Origin: Paraburkholderia fungorum
GTDB lineage: Bacteria; Pseudomonadota; Gammaproteobacteria; Burkholderiales; Burkholderiaceae
Assembly: GCF_902833645.1 (NCBI RefSeq)
Contig: NZ_CADFGE010000012.1
Location: 237,405 to 301,404, forward strand
Direction of reading: 5' to 3'
Length of the DNA: 64,000 nucleotides
Positions 26,101 to 33,157 of the stretch are shown one piece after another (the stretch's first letter is position 1; each line of letters starts with the position of its first letter). Both the position numbers and the translations under genes were made by a program. Below the pieces are notes generated by a model. The model had not been told where the DNA came from and searched no databases. It saw only the letters and a list, made by a program, of their open reading frames with translations.

Positions 26101-28016
26101 GTACTAGCGTGACGGGCGGCACGCTGCAAGGCAATACGGCCAGCCTGAACGGCAACATTGCGCTCGCCGGCGGCACACGGCTCGTCTTTGACCAGGCATC
26201 GGACAGCACCTTCAACGGTGCGATCAGTGGCGGCGGCGCGGTAAGCAAGCAGAACACGGGTACGCTGAGCTTCGATACGGCTCAGACCTATACCGGCGGC
26301 ACGGCCGTGACAGCCGGCACGCTCGCACTAAAGAACAGCGGCACGGCAGGCGCGCAGACCGGCGCGATCACAGTCGGCAGTGGCGCATCGCTCGATCTGC
26401 AGAACACGCTGGCCAATGCTGTCACGCTGGCGGGCGGCACCCTGGAAACGACAACCGGTAATGGTGTCGCGAACGGGACCATCATGCTGAGCGGTGGCGG
26501 CAGCACGGTGTCGGCGGCGTCGAGCGCAACGCTCACCGTCAATAACGTGATTCGCGACGACGGCACGGGGCAGTCGCTAACCAAGCAGGGCGCGGGCCTT
26601 GTCACGTTGAACGGCGCCAGCAGCTATACCGGCGGCACGTCGATCGCGCAAGGCACGCTTGCCGTGGGCGCCGGCGGTTCGCTCGGCAGCGGTCTCGCGA
26701 CGGTGAACGGCGGCAGCACGCTCGCGCTCGCCGGCGCCACGCTCGGCAACAACCTCAGTCTGCTGGGCGGGAGCACGCTGGTCGCGAGCGGCGGTCTCAA
26801 TACCTTGTCGGGTGCGCTCAATGTGCGCGGCGCTACCTTCAGCATTGGCAACGGCTCGACGCTCAACGCCACCAACGCCTTCAATCATTTCACCGGCGCC
26901 AGCACCTTCACCGGCGGCGGCTCGCTCGCGCTCAGCGCCGACACGGGCGGCATCCAGCTCGGCACCACGACGCTCGCGAATCTGACATTGCAATCGGATG
27001 GCGCCGTCACGCAGTCGGCTGCCGCGACGATCACCGGTACGACCTCGATCGCGACGACCGGCGGCGCCGCGATCACGCTCAACCAGTCCAATCAATTCGG
27101 CAGCGTGCTGCAATTGAGCGGCGGTGCGGCCAGCGTGAACAGCGCGGGCGCGCTGAACTTCGGCGCATCCAGCCTCGCGTCGCTGAACGCGAGCGCGGGT
27201 GGCGACATCGCGCAGACCGGCGTGCTGCAGGTGAGCGGCACGACCACGCTCAGCACGCCGAACGGCAATCTGGTCCTCGATCTGGCCAACACGTTCGGCG
27301 CCCTGGTTACGGCCCGCGCCGCAGGTGGCTCGCTCACGAGCGCGCGGGATCTTGCCCTGGCGCTCTCGACGCCGGGCACGATGAACGTGACGGCGGGTGG
27401 CGCGCTCACTGTCTCCGGCACGGCGGGTGCATTGTCGACCACCAGCGGCGGCGCCACGACGTTTGGCGGCACGGTGATCGGCGACGCGCTGACGGTTGTC
27501 GCGGGCGGCCCTGTCAGCACCGCGAGCGGCGCGTCGGTGAGCGCGAACAGCATCACGCTCACGGCGAAGGAAAACCAGAACATCGGCGCGGCGCTGCCGG
27601 GCGAATTCGTTCTGAACAACGTCGGCAAGCTGTCGCTCGTGTCCGGCTACGACGCGTTTTTCCTGCTGCCGGACGGTCAGCAAACCCGCTTCGCGATCGG
27701 CACCAAGGTCAACTGCGCGCGCGTCAACATGGGGCCCTGCATCGGCAACAACGTGCTGGTCAGCGCAATTTCCTCCGTGCAGGCGGGGATTCAGTCGGCG
27801 ATGGTGAATCAGATGCATCAGGAGGACGAATTCACGTTGAAGGTGAAGTACGGATTCGCCGGCGACCTCGAGCAGGTTCAGACCTATCCGCATGAGGGCG
27901 ACCTCGAGGTGCGCCAGCCCGCCCCGTGCCGGCTCGCCGATCATGCTGTCGCCGAACCGCGCGACGAGAGCGTGCGCTTGCGTGCTGCCGAGACCTGTCC
28001 GGGAGCTAACCCGTGA
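20160..28016 (+). CDS. TpsA exoprotein, filamentous-haemagglutinin-type with autotransporter repeats
   Basis: 2618 residues from ATG 20160, preceded by GGGGAGACGGG; a GTG at 20040 lies inside tpsB and is rejected. A long signal peptide ends near residue 53 (SATGFAQ). The TPS/haemagglutination-activity domain (about 55-300) has the NPNGI-type secretion motif as NPAGVLF at 137-143. Residues about 440-580 carry the GTLLLDPYDLCIV segment common in such adhesins. A repeat array fills about 583-2180, then a less regular beta-helix continues to about 2500. The last 120 residues have four Cys and no membrane anchor. It is secreted through TpsB, and adhesion or biofilm roles are family-based inference. 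No toxin domain is recognisable at the C-terminus. Confidence 0.93.
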   Translation: MLRKNGSVHDSGRSDCSFNESRCGTRAVSWPPYLCALVLESALLLTSATGFAQTLPAGAKVVSGNVTVTQPSGQQLVVNQGSSSAIINWQSFSIGHGNSVTFVQPNASSVALNRVVGGSPSSIFGSLTATGKVFLVNPAGVLFAPGASVNTGSFVASTLGISDSDFLAGRYTFQNGGSAGSIVNQGSVNARDGAVVFIAPQIVNAGNVSAAGGVALAAGDRVSMTLDAESPLSVSVDASALKASITHSGTIFSGGPVMLSAQTRDSALDTVINSSGVIRARSISSNGEDIQLNGGAQGIVSISGTLDASGTGTSGRGGDITVSGAQLALAGTAKLDTSGALGGGTILVGGAAHGDGPLQNASTTTIAKGAVLDASATGQGNGGQVVVWSNDRTQFSGAIVSRGGANGGNGGNAEISSKGAFVVDGSVDLSAPHGQRGTLLLDPYDLCIVAADPGTCGTLASGTGTFTAGASDSYVLTSTLAGLSSTTNLVLQATNSIIFLSNLALNATTTPASQGSISLEAGNAIQMNGFSLTTGGGNISMLAGAGGMSLGNLSAGTGAITLGLTDANGTITQASGSSIVGTGGLTLTGGTLDLSQVNGYSGGTNVSGGTLAMSGSGTAGASAISVGSGATLDVQNTLANAVTLNGGTLATSTGNGVVNGQVTLNGGNTFSTGTNATLTVGNAVSDGTSAGALTVNGPGTVVLGGVNTFSGGTTISGGTLALVGSGTAGTAAISVGSGAALDVQNTLTNVVTLNGGTLETTTGTGIVNGQVTLNGGNTFSTGSNATLTVGGAVVDGASAGALTTSGTGTVVLTGMNSYTGDTLVSSGTLQGNTQSLHGGITNNALLVFDQTSTGTFGGTISGTGAVTKQNSGALTFNTQQNYGGGTNVTGGTLALTGNGTAGTSTISVGSGAALDVQNTLTDAVTLSGGTLETTSGTGTVSGPVALTSNGIFATGSGALLTVSGVISGGASPNALTVSGPGTVVLSGLNTYTGGTLVSGGTLQGNTQSLLGTIVNNASLVFDQASTGTFNGTINGTGAVTKQNTGTLTFDTQQNYGGGTSVAGGTLALTGSGTAGTSTISVGSGAALDVQNTLANAVTLNGGATLETTTGAGIVSGPVLLNTSGIFATGAGATLRVSGTVGGASPNALTVNGAGTVVLTGINTFSGGTTINGGTLALTGGGTAGTSAIVVNSGAALDVQNTLANAVTLSGGTLETTTGTGIVSGPVALNSNGTLAAGSGALLTVNGVISGGASPNALTVSGPGTVVLSGVNTYTGGTLVSGGTLQGNVQSLQGSITNNASLVFDQASNGTFNGTISGTGTVTKQNTGTLTFDSAQSYGGGTSVTGGTLALTGNGAAGTQSGLVTVGSGAALDVQNTLANAVTLNGGTLETTTGTGIVNGQVTLAGSNAFSTGNNATLTVSGAVVDGTPAGALTVSGTGTVVLTGVNTYTGGTLVSGGTLRGNTQSLQGSITNNAALVFDQASSGTFNGTISGTGTVTKQNIGTLTFDTAQGYGGGTTISGGTLALSGNGTAGTQSGLITVGSGAALDVQNTLANAVTLNGGTLETTTGAGIVNGQVTLNGSNIFSTGNHAALTVSGVITDGTPAGALAVNGAGTVTLTGVNTFSGGTTINGGTLALTGSGTAGASTGAITVNNGAALDLQSTLANALTLNGGGTLETTSGTGIVNGLVTLNGGNAFATGNGARLTVNGVIGDGVSQGSLTVSGPGTVVLTGLNTYSGGTAVTGGTLQGDAGSLHGAIGLASATTLVFEQAANGTFNGSISGAGVVAKQSSGTLTLNGTQSYGGGTTVTGGALQGNTASLQGNIALAGGTGLVFDQASNGNFNGTISGAGAVTKQNGGTLTLGTDQTYTGGTSVTNGTLALTGNGTAGASTGAITVGGGAALDVQNTVANAVTLNGGTLETTTGSGIVNGAVTLNGSNGFAAGNNATLTINGALGNGTSAGAVVVNGAGLVALNGISSFTGGTSVTGGTLQGNTASLNGNIALAGGTRLVFDQASDSTFNGAISGGGAVSKQNTGTLSFDTAQTYTGGTAVTAGTLALKNSGTAGAQTGAITVGSGASLDLQNTLANAVTLAGGTLETTTGNGVANGTIMLSGGGSTVSAASSATLTVNNVIRDDGTGQSLTKQGAGLVTLNGASSYTGGTSIAQGTLAVGAGGSLGSGLATVNGGSTLALAGATLGNNLSLLGGSTLVASGGLNTLSGALNVRGATFSIGNGSTLNATNAFNHFTGASTFTGGGSLALSADTGGIQLGTTTLANLTLQSDGAVTQSAAATITGTTSIATTGGAAITLNQSNQFGSVLQLSGGAASVNSAGALNFGASSLASLNASAGGDIAQTGVLQVSGTTTLSTPNGNLVLDLANTFGALVTARAAGGSLTSARDLALALSTPGTMNVTAGGALTVSGTAGALSTTSGGATTFGGTVIGDALTVVAGGPVSTASGASVSANSITLTAKENQNIGAALPGEFVLNNVGKLSLVSGYDAFFLLPDGQQTRFAIGTKVNCARVNMGPCIGNNVLVSAISSVQAGIQSAMVNQMHQEDEFTLKVKYGFAGDLEQVQTYPHEGDLEVRQPAPCRLADHAVAEPRDESVRLRAAETCPGANP
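21907..26690 (+). repeat. Protein-coding repeat array in tpsA (PATR-like beta-strand repeats)
   Basis: Three unit types alternate. I count ten copies of a unit around ALDVQNTLANAVTLNGG, seven copies around LVFDQASTGTFNGTISG, and many copies of the autotransporter-associated NTYTGGTxVSGGTL type. DNA identity between units is high, for example the stretch encoding GSGAALDVQNTL near 22365, 22885, 23405, 24258 and 24785. That favours unequal recombination and assembly error. Confidence 0.9.
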
Positions 28017-28564
28017 GACCGTTCGCACGCTTGATTGCAAGGTCGTTTGCAACACCGTTCCTGGAGCGGGCGATCACAGCATTACTCACCGCAACTGCGT
28101 GGAGGATGGCTGCCGCGGTCGCGGCCGCGGCGACTGTCTCCGTTGTCTCCGTTGTCTCCGTTCTCGCCGCGGAGCCACAAGTGGCGTGCCCGCTCGGCTA
28201 CCCGGTAGGTCCACCCGCGCACGTGCAGAAAAAAACGCCCGAGACGTCCCACCACCTGCCGCTCGCGCGCATGGACGATCCACGCTGCGCCGGGCAACCC
28301 AGCGCCGCGCTGGACCGGCTCGCGGCCTATCACTGCGCGCAGTTGTACGACGCAGCCGGCCGGCTCGAAGAAGCACTTGGCTGGTACGGCGTCGCCGCCG
28401 TTGCGGGCTATGGCCCCGCGCAAAAACGTCTTGGCAACCTGTATGGCGGCGAGGGCGACGTCGCGCGCGACTATGCGTGTGCCGTGTACTGGCAGCGCCG
28501 GGCGCGCGAGTCCGGCGAGTCGATCGATCTTCCGCATGTTTTCATGGGAGGCACGCCGCCTTGA
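28013..28564 (+). CDS. Small exported Sel1-repeat protein
   Basis: 183 residues, GTG start overlapping the tpsA stop by 4 nt (GTGA), so it is translationally coupled to tpsA. An N-terminal hydrophobic segment (about 33-53, with VVSVVSVLA before AEP) looks like a signal peptide after a longer basic leader. Residues about 100-170 form a TPR/Sel1-like unit (AAVAGYGPAQKRLGNLYG, then DVARDYACAVYWQRRA). The same arrangement, with similar spacing and sequence, ends the kinase encoded next. It is predicted periplasmic. Function is unknown; partnership with TpsA, TpsB or the kinase is inference from position. Confidence 0.8.
   Translation: MRPFARLIARSFATPFLERAITALLTATAWRMAAAVAAAATVSVVSVVSVLAAEPQVACPLGYPVGPPAHVQKKTPETSHHLPLARMDDPRCAGQPSAALDRLAAYHCAQLYDAAGRLEEALGWYGVAAVAGYGPAQKRLGNLYGGEGDVARDYACAVYWQRRARESGESIDLPHVFMGGTPP
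28136..28162 (+). repeat. Three tandem 9-bp repeats in the signal-peptide region
   Basis: GTCTCCGTT three times in a row, encoding the VSV-VSV-VSV core of the hydrophobic segment of the Sel1 protein. Slippage would keep the frame but change the length of the hydrophobic core. Confidence 0.85.
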
Positions 28565-28576
28565 GCGGCCGCAGCG

Positions 28577-30742
28577 ATGGAAGAGCTACAACAACTCGGC
28601 AGATACCAGATCCGGCGCGTGCTTGGACGCGGCGCGATGGGCGTCGTCTACGAAGGCGTCGACCCGAAACTGAACCGGCCTGTCGCGATCAAGACCATTC
28701 TGAAGAGCCAGCTTTCCGATCCGGAAATGGCGGCCGAATATCAGGTGCGTTTCGAGCGCGAGGCGCAGGCCGTCGCCCGCCTGAATCATCCGCATATTGT
28801 CGGCGTATTCGATTTCGGCGAAGAGAGCAACGTCGCCTATATCGTGATGGAGCTGATTCGCGGCGAGGAGCTCAAGGCGTACTTCGACAAGGGCACGCAA
28901 TTCGCGGTGAAAGACGTGGTGCGCATGACCGGTGAATTGCTCGACGCGCTTGGCTACGCGCACGAGCAAGGCATCGTGCATCGCGACGTGAAGCCGGCGA
29001 ACGTAATGCTCGACGCGCAGATGCGGGTGAAGCTGACCGACTTCGGCGTCGCGCGTTTGTCGGATACCGGCAGCGACGGCACCCAGGCCGGTACGATGGT
29101 CGGCACGCCTAGCTATATGTCGCCCGAGCAGGCGATGGGCAATCCGGTCGGCACGCGCTCGGACATCTTCGCGGTCGGCATCGTGCTGTATCAGTTACTG
29201 ACCATGAAACGCCCATTTGTCGGCGATGGTCACTGGGCCGTGCAGCGTCAGATCATTCAGGACGACCCGGTGCCGCCGTCGGTGCAGAATCCGGCACTCG
29301 ATCCCGTATTCGACGCGATCGTGTTCCGAGCGCTCGCGAAGAATCCCGAGGAACGTTACCCGTACGCACGAGCCTTCAAGGAAGACTTGCAGCGTGCACT
29401 TGCCGGTCAGGCGATCGACGAAGACGAGGCGACTATGCTCGCGGTGGCCGCGGCGCGCGCACGACCGCCGGGCGAAACCGGCGCGGCACGCGGTACGCGC
29501 GGCGCGAACGATTCGAGTGCCGTCGAGATCGAGTTCTGGAAGACGATCAAGGACAGCAGCGATCCGGACGAATTCGAGCTGTATATCGCGAAGTTTCCGA
29601 ACGGGACCTATGCCGATCTCGCACGCCGCAAGCTGGCGAAGCTGCATGGCGACGATTCGGCGGCTTCGCGCCCCGGTGTGCGCGGCGAGGGTGTAGCGGA
29701 AGGGGGCACGCGGCTCGCGCTTGACCGGCCCGATCTGCCTGGCATGCCGGCGGCCCTGGGCGATGGATCGATGCGGGTTGCGCCGGTCGGGAAGAAGCCG
29801 GCCAGGACGGCGTTGATCGCGGTCGCATCGGTGGCGGTGCTGGCCGTGGGCGGCGGTGGGTACTTCATGCTCAGGCAGAGTACGCCGGTACCGTCGGGCG
29901 GCGGTGGGCCGGCTGCAAGTGTGGCGCCGCCGCTCGATGCAAATGGGTCATCGCTTGTGGCTGGCAAGCCCGCTTCTGCATCCATATCTCAAGGTGCCGC
30001 ATCCGGCGCCGAGGCACGGGTTGCGATAACAGCGCCTGTGGGTGAGACGGGCAATGCGAGTGCCTCAGGCGCCGCGAATACAGTCACGAACACGAACAGT
30101 GCAAGCAGCGCGAACACGGCGCAGCGTGAAGCCGCACGTCTGAAGGCTGCATCCGCGGCGGACGCTGAACGCCGCACGCGCGAGGCGCTTGCGAAGAACC
30201 GTGCTTCGGAAGCGGTGGTGAGCACAAGCAAGCCTGCCAGGTCGAATGCTGCGCCGGCGGCGGCATCAACGGCCGTTGCCGCGACGCAAACACAGGCACA
30301 GACACCGCGTACTACCGCAGCTCAAGCTGCAGCGGCAGTCAGCAGCGCGACGGCGGCGCATGCCGCCACGTCGCCGGGATCAACTGCATCGTCGCAGGCA
30401 AATGCGGCGAACGGGGCGAACACCCAGACAACGGCGCCTGCCACAACCGCGTCCACGCTCGCCGCCAAACCAGCCGACACAACACCCGCTGCCGAGCCAA
30501 AAGTCTCGTCCGCCGATCTGCTTGCGCAGGCGGCAAAGCTGCAAGGCGAGGGCAAGCTCAACGACGCGGTGCGGCTCTACAAACGCGCGGCGCGTGGCGG
30601 CAGCGGTCAGGCGGCGAAGCAATTGGGCGACATCTACGGAAACGGTTCGGGCGACGTGCCACGCGATTACGCGGAGTCGATCCGCTGGTACAACGTTGCG
30701 CGCACGGCAGGGGTGGATGTGCCGGATGTGAGCAAGCGGTAA
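28577..30742 (+). CDS. ppkA: Membrane Ser/Thr protein kinase with C-terminal Sel1 domain (PpkA type)
   Basis: 721 residues. The kinase domain (about 8-270) has the Gly-rich loop GRGAMG (17-22), Lys39 in VAIK, the HRDVKPAN catalytic loop (135-142), DFG at 155-157 and GTPSYMSPEQA. One transmembrane helix lies at about 411-432, after which a long Ala/Thr/Ser-rich linker ends in a Sel1/TPR unit (about 635-715, AKQLGDIYG, DVPRDYAESIRWYNVA). Topology is cytoplasmic kinase and periplasmic repeat. With TagH (FHA) and the PP2C phosphatase at the far end of the cluster it fits the type VI threonine-phosphorylation pathway. The periplasmic part differs from the von Willebrand domain of Pseudomonas PpkA, so the signal sensed may differ. 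Confidence 0.9.
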   Translation: MEELQQLGRYQIRRVLGRGAMGVVYEGVDPKLNRPVAIKTILKSQLSDPEMAAEYQVRFEREAQAVARLNHPHIVGVFDFGEESNVAYIVMELIRGEELKAYFDKGTQFAVKDVVRMTGELLDALGYAHEQGIVHRDVKPANVMLDAQMRVKLTDFGVARLSDTGSDGTQAGTMVGTPSYMSPEQAMGNPVGTRSDIFAVGIVLYQLLTMKRPFVGDGHWAVQRQIIQDDPVPPSVQNPALDPVFDAIVFRALAKNPEERYPYARAFKEDLQRALAGQAIDEDEATMLAVAAARARPPGETGAARGTRGANDSSAVEIEFWKTIKDSSDPDEFELYIAKFPNGTYADLARRKLAKLHGDDSAASRPGVRGEGVAEGGTRLALDRPDLPGMPAALGDGSMRVAPVGKKPARTALIAVASVAVLAVGGGGYFMLRQSTPVPSGGGGPAASVAPPLDANGSSLVAGKPASASISQGAASGAEARVAITAPVGETGNASASGAANTVTNTNSASSANTAQREAARLKAASAADAERRTREALAKNRASEAVVSTSKPARSNAAPAAASTAVAATQTQAQTPRTTAAQAAAAVSSATAAHAATSPGSTASSQANAANGANTQTTAPATTASTLAAKPADTTPAAEPKVSSADLLAQAAKLQGEGKLNDAVRLYKRAARGGSGQAAKQLGDIYGNGSGDVPRDYAESIRWYNVARTAGVDVPDVSKR

Positions 30743-30747
30743 GTGTT

Positions 30748-30770
30748 CGGTGGCTACTTTTTCGCCACCG
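30748..30770 (+). terminator. Hairpin after ppkA without T run
   Basis: CGGTGGC (30748-30754) pairs with GCCACCG (30764-30770); the loop is T-rich and no T tract follows. It begins 5 nt after the ppkA stop and could be a weak terminator or a transcript-end stabiliser. Confidence 0.3.
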
Positions 30771-30820
30771 CAAGCAGCGCATGGAAATCGTTAACGCATG
30801 GCTAACTTAGGAGAACGAGC

Positions 30821-31456
30821 ATGGCTGATATATATGGAGAAAGTGACGGCGGCAAGGGGATGTTTCACCGCGCGACCGGCGTTCCATTCGCGACGTGGAT
30901 GAGAGGCAATGCGGGTGAATTCAGGACATTGACCGCCTACGTCGAGAACGCAAAAATGGGAAGAACGCAGTTGGTGCGAAAGCACGAAAACAGCGTCGAG
31001 CAATACCGTGAACTCAGTGACGCGGCGGACCAACTCAAGCAGCAGTTGGGCGTGAATCGAGAGGATATCGAGGCGGCCCGCAAGGTTAAGGAAATCGAGC
31101 AGCAGAACCTTGAAGAGGTCTACCGGAGTAGTCCCCTATCGCTAACCCCGAGAATTCCCACGGGCACGGAGCTGGTGACGAAGCCGCTTGCGTTCGTCCC
31201 TTTCCTCGGCAATGCGATCAGCCTGTATCAGCTCTACGGATACAAAGAAAGAAGGGGAGACGCATTGGAGCGGGTAGACGTATCGCAGCAGGCCATCGAG
31301 TCGATAGAGCGCTTCGGTCATGGGCTCGCAACGCAGGAACTGGAGCTGCGCGCGTTTCAGGAAAAGGCATTGCAGCGGGTTCAGGCGGATTTGACACTGT
31401 TGCAAAGTCTCGAGACCTCGACGCAGAAGACGATCGAACGCCTGGCAAACCTGTAG
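30821..31456 (+). CDS. Unknown 211-residue protein between ppkA and tssA
   Basis: ATG 30821 is preceded by TAGGAGAACGAGC, a good ribosome-binding site. I do not recognise the family. Residues about 60-105 are charged and helical (coiled-coil-like). About 125-150 is moderately hydrophobic (TKPLAFVPFLGNAISLYQLYGY). About 155-211 is a long amphipathic helix rich in Gln/Glu/Leu. There is no signal peptide, Cys or enzyme motif. Codon use is slightly less GC-biased than in the flanking tss genes. A type VI accessory protein or secreted cargo is possible from position alone. Confidence 0.75.
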   Translation: MADIYGESDGGKGMFHRATGVPFATWMRGNAGEFRTLTAYVENAKMGRTQLVRKHENSVEQYRELSDAADQLKQQLGVNREDIEAARKVKEIEQQNLEEVYRSSPLSLTPRIPTGTELVTKPLAFVPFLGNAISLYQLYGYKERRGDALERVDVSQQAIESIERFGHGLATQELELRAFQEKALQRVQADLTLLQSLETSTQKTIERLANL

Positions 31457-31482
31457 CCGAGCGTGCGTGGCCGTGAAGCACC

Positions 31483-31503
31483 ACGGAAACGTTTGGGAAA
31501 CGC
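31483..31503 (+). promoter_or_regulatory. Candidate shared operator upstream of tssA
   Basis: GGAAACGTTTGGGAAACGC at 31485-31503, matching 18215-18233 at 18 of 19 positions (20 of 21 with the preceding AC). It ends 37 bp before the tssA GTG. Confidence 0.5.
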
Positions 31504-31516
31504 ATCATCTCAATAA

Positions 31517-31545
31517 TTCACCCCGCAATCAGAAAAAGGGGTGAA
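31517..31545 (+). promoter_or_regulatory. Hairpin enclosing the tssA ribosome-binding site and start
   Basis: TTCACCCC (31517-31524) is perfectly complementary to GGGGTGAA (31538-31545), with a 13-nt loop. The 3' arm contains the AAGGGG Shine-Dalgarno and the first GTG, so folding would hide the translation start of the first tss gene. Confidence 0.5.
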
Positions 31546-32596
31546 CGTGTTCGATGCCGATGCAATCCTGACCGAGTTATCCGTGGACGCGCCATGCGGC
31601 AGCGACCTGGAATACGACGCGGCTTTTCTCGAGCTCGAAGAACTCGCCAAGGGCAAGGAAGAGGCCCAATTCGGCGCGACCGTCATTGCGGGCGAACCGC
31701 CTGACTGGAAGGCAATCCGCAAGGCCTGCCTCGCACTCTTCACCCGCACGCGCGATCTGCGCATCGCCATCCATCTGACCCGCGCGCTGCTCGAAACCGA
31801 GGGCGTCGCCGGGTTCACACAGGGTCTCGTCGTGCTGGACCGTTTGCTCGACGCGAACTGGGAGCACGTGCATCCGCAACTCGATCCGGACGACGGCAAC
31901 GATCCGACGATGCGCGTCAACGCGCTCGCTGCCCTGATCGACCCCACCACCGTTCTGCGCACGCTGAAGGCTGCGCCTCTTATCGATGCCGGTGTCGCGG
32001 GACGCGTCAGCCTGCGCGACATCGAAATCGCCAACGGCGAAATGGCAGCTCCGGAAGGCGAGGAAGCGCCGACCATGACGCTGATCGAAGGGATCTTCCT
32101 GAACGTCGATCTCAGCGTGCTGCAGCAATCGGCGGCCGTGCTCGAGGAATCCTGCACACGCATCGAACATATCGAGTCGCAGCTCACCGCGCGGGTCGGC
32201 GCCGCACGCGCCATCGACCTCACCGAACTCGCCCGGCTGCTCAAACGCGCCCGCGATTTCACGGCCCAGCGGTTGCAGCGCCGTGCGCCGGCAGAAGCGG
32301 CTGAGACGGCCGATGCGGGCGACGCAGCCGACCCGAACCACGCAGACAGCGACGCCGCTCAATCCGGCGCGGACGCTACGGCGCGCAAAGACGAAATCAC
32401 CGGCCGCGACGACGTCACGCGCCTGCTCGACAAACTCTGCGCGTACTACGAGCGCCACGAACCGTCGAGCCCCGTGCCGCTGATGCTGCTGCGCGCGCGG
32501 CGCCTCGTGACGATGAGCTTCCTCGAAATCGTCGCCGAGCTCGCGCCGGAAAGCATGGCATCCGTCCGCCAGGTGGGCGGCATTCAGTCGGAGTAA
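31541..32596 (+). CDS. tssA: Type VI secretion protein TssA
   Basis: 351 residues from GTG 31541. GTG 31547 is an alternative with better spacing (5 nt) from the AAGGGG sequence. The ImpA_N domain (about 1-150) has the family features SVDAPCGSDLEYD near the start, EPPDWKAIRKACLALFTRTRDLR and WEHVHPQLDPDDGNDPTMRVNAL. An acidic/Ala-rich linker (about 250-285) leads to a C-terminal domain with PVPLMLLRARRLV. TssA caps and primes sheath/tube assembly at the baseplate. The length matches the shorter TssA class found with TagJ-containing systems. First gene of the tss run. Confidence 0.93.
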   Translation: MNVFDADAILTELSVDAPCGSDLEYDAAFLELEELAKGKEEAQFGATVIAGEPPDWKAIRKACLALFTRTRDLRIAIHLTRALLETEGVAGFTQGLVVLDRLLDANWEHVHPQLDPDDGNDPTMRVNALAALIDPTTVLRTLKAAPLIDAGVAGRVSLRDIEIANGEMAAPEGEEAPTMTLIEGIFLNVDLSVLQQSAAVLEESCTRIEHIESQLTARVGAARAIDLTELARLLKRARDFTAQRLQRRAPAEAAETADAGDAADPNHADSDAAQSGADATARKDEITGRDDVTRLLDKLCAYYERHEPSSPVPLMLLRARRLVTMSFLEIVAELAPESMASVRQVGGIQSE

Positions 32597-32629
32597 TCCC
32601 AGCAACCCCTTCGTAAGCGGAGAGTCATC

Positions 32630-33130
32630 GTGGCCAAGGAAAGCAGTCAGAAATTCATCGCTCGAAACCGGGCGCCGCGCGTCCAGATCGAGTATGACGT
32701 CGAGGTCTACGGATCGCAGAAGAAAGTGCAGATCCCGTTTGTCATGGGCGTGCTCGCCGATCTGTCCGGCAAACCGGCGGACCCGCTCGCGCCGGTTGCC
32801 GATCGCAAGTTTCTCGAGATCGACGTCGACAACTTCGACGAGCGCATGAAGGCAACCAAGCCGCGTGTGGCGATCCAGGTGCCGAACACGCTCACGGGCG
32901 AAGGCAATCTCTCGGTCGATATGACCTTCGAGAGCATGGACGATTTTTCGCCGGCGGCGATCGCCCGCAAGGTCGGTTCGCTCAACCAGTTGCTCGAAGC
33001 GCGCTCGCAACTCGCGAACCTTCTGACCTACATGGACGGCAAGACCGGCGCGGAAACGCTGATCGCGCAACTGCTCGAGCAGCCGGCGCTGATGCAGGCG
33101 CTCACCTCGGCACCGAAGCCGCAGGAATAA
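32630..33130 (+). CDS. tssB: TssB, small subunit of the contractile sheath
   Basis: 166 residues, GTG start at 32630 after GCGGAGAG. Carries the family core RAPRVQIEYDVEVYGSQKK, PFVMGVLADLSGKP and the FDERMKA region, plus the C-terminal helix that binds TssC and, in this class, TagJ. It assembles with TssC into the tubule around Hcp. The gene lies 28 nt before tssC. Confidence 0.96.
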   Translation: MAKESSQKFIARNRAPRVQIEYDVEVYGSQKKVQIPFVMGVLADLSGKPADPLAPVADRKFLEIDVDNFDERMKATKPRVAIQVPNTLTGEGNLSVDMTFESMDDFSPAAIARKVGSLNQLLEARSQLANLLTYMDGKTGAETLIAQLLEQPALMQALTSAPKPQE

Positions 33131-33157
33131 CCTCAATCGCTACCGACGGAGTTTCAC

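Noticed and set aside
21907..26690. CRISPR-like regularity
   Set aside because: The repeats are in-frame coding units of varying length with related, not unique, intervening sequence, and there are no cas genes.
20711..28055. Many long minus-strand ORFs opposite tpsA (for example 23321-24052, 26577-28055)
   Set aside because: They are low-complexity Val/Pro/Ser-rich or Arg/Ala-rich mirror translations of the GC-rich repeats, with no start signals, and tpsA on the + strand has clear domains.
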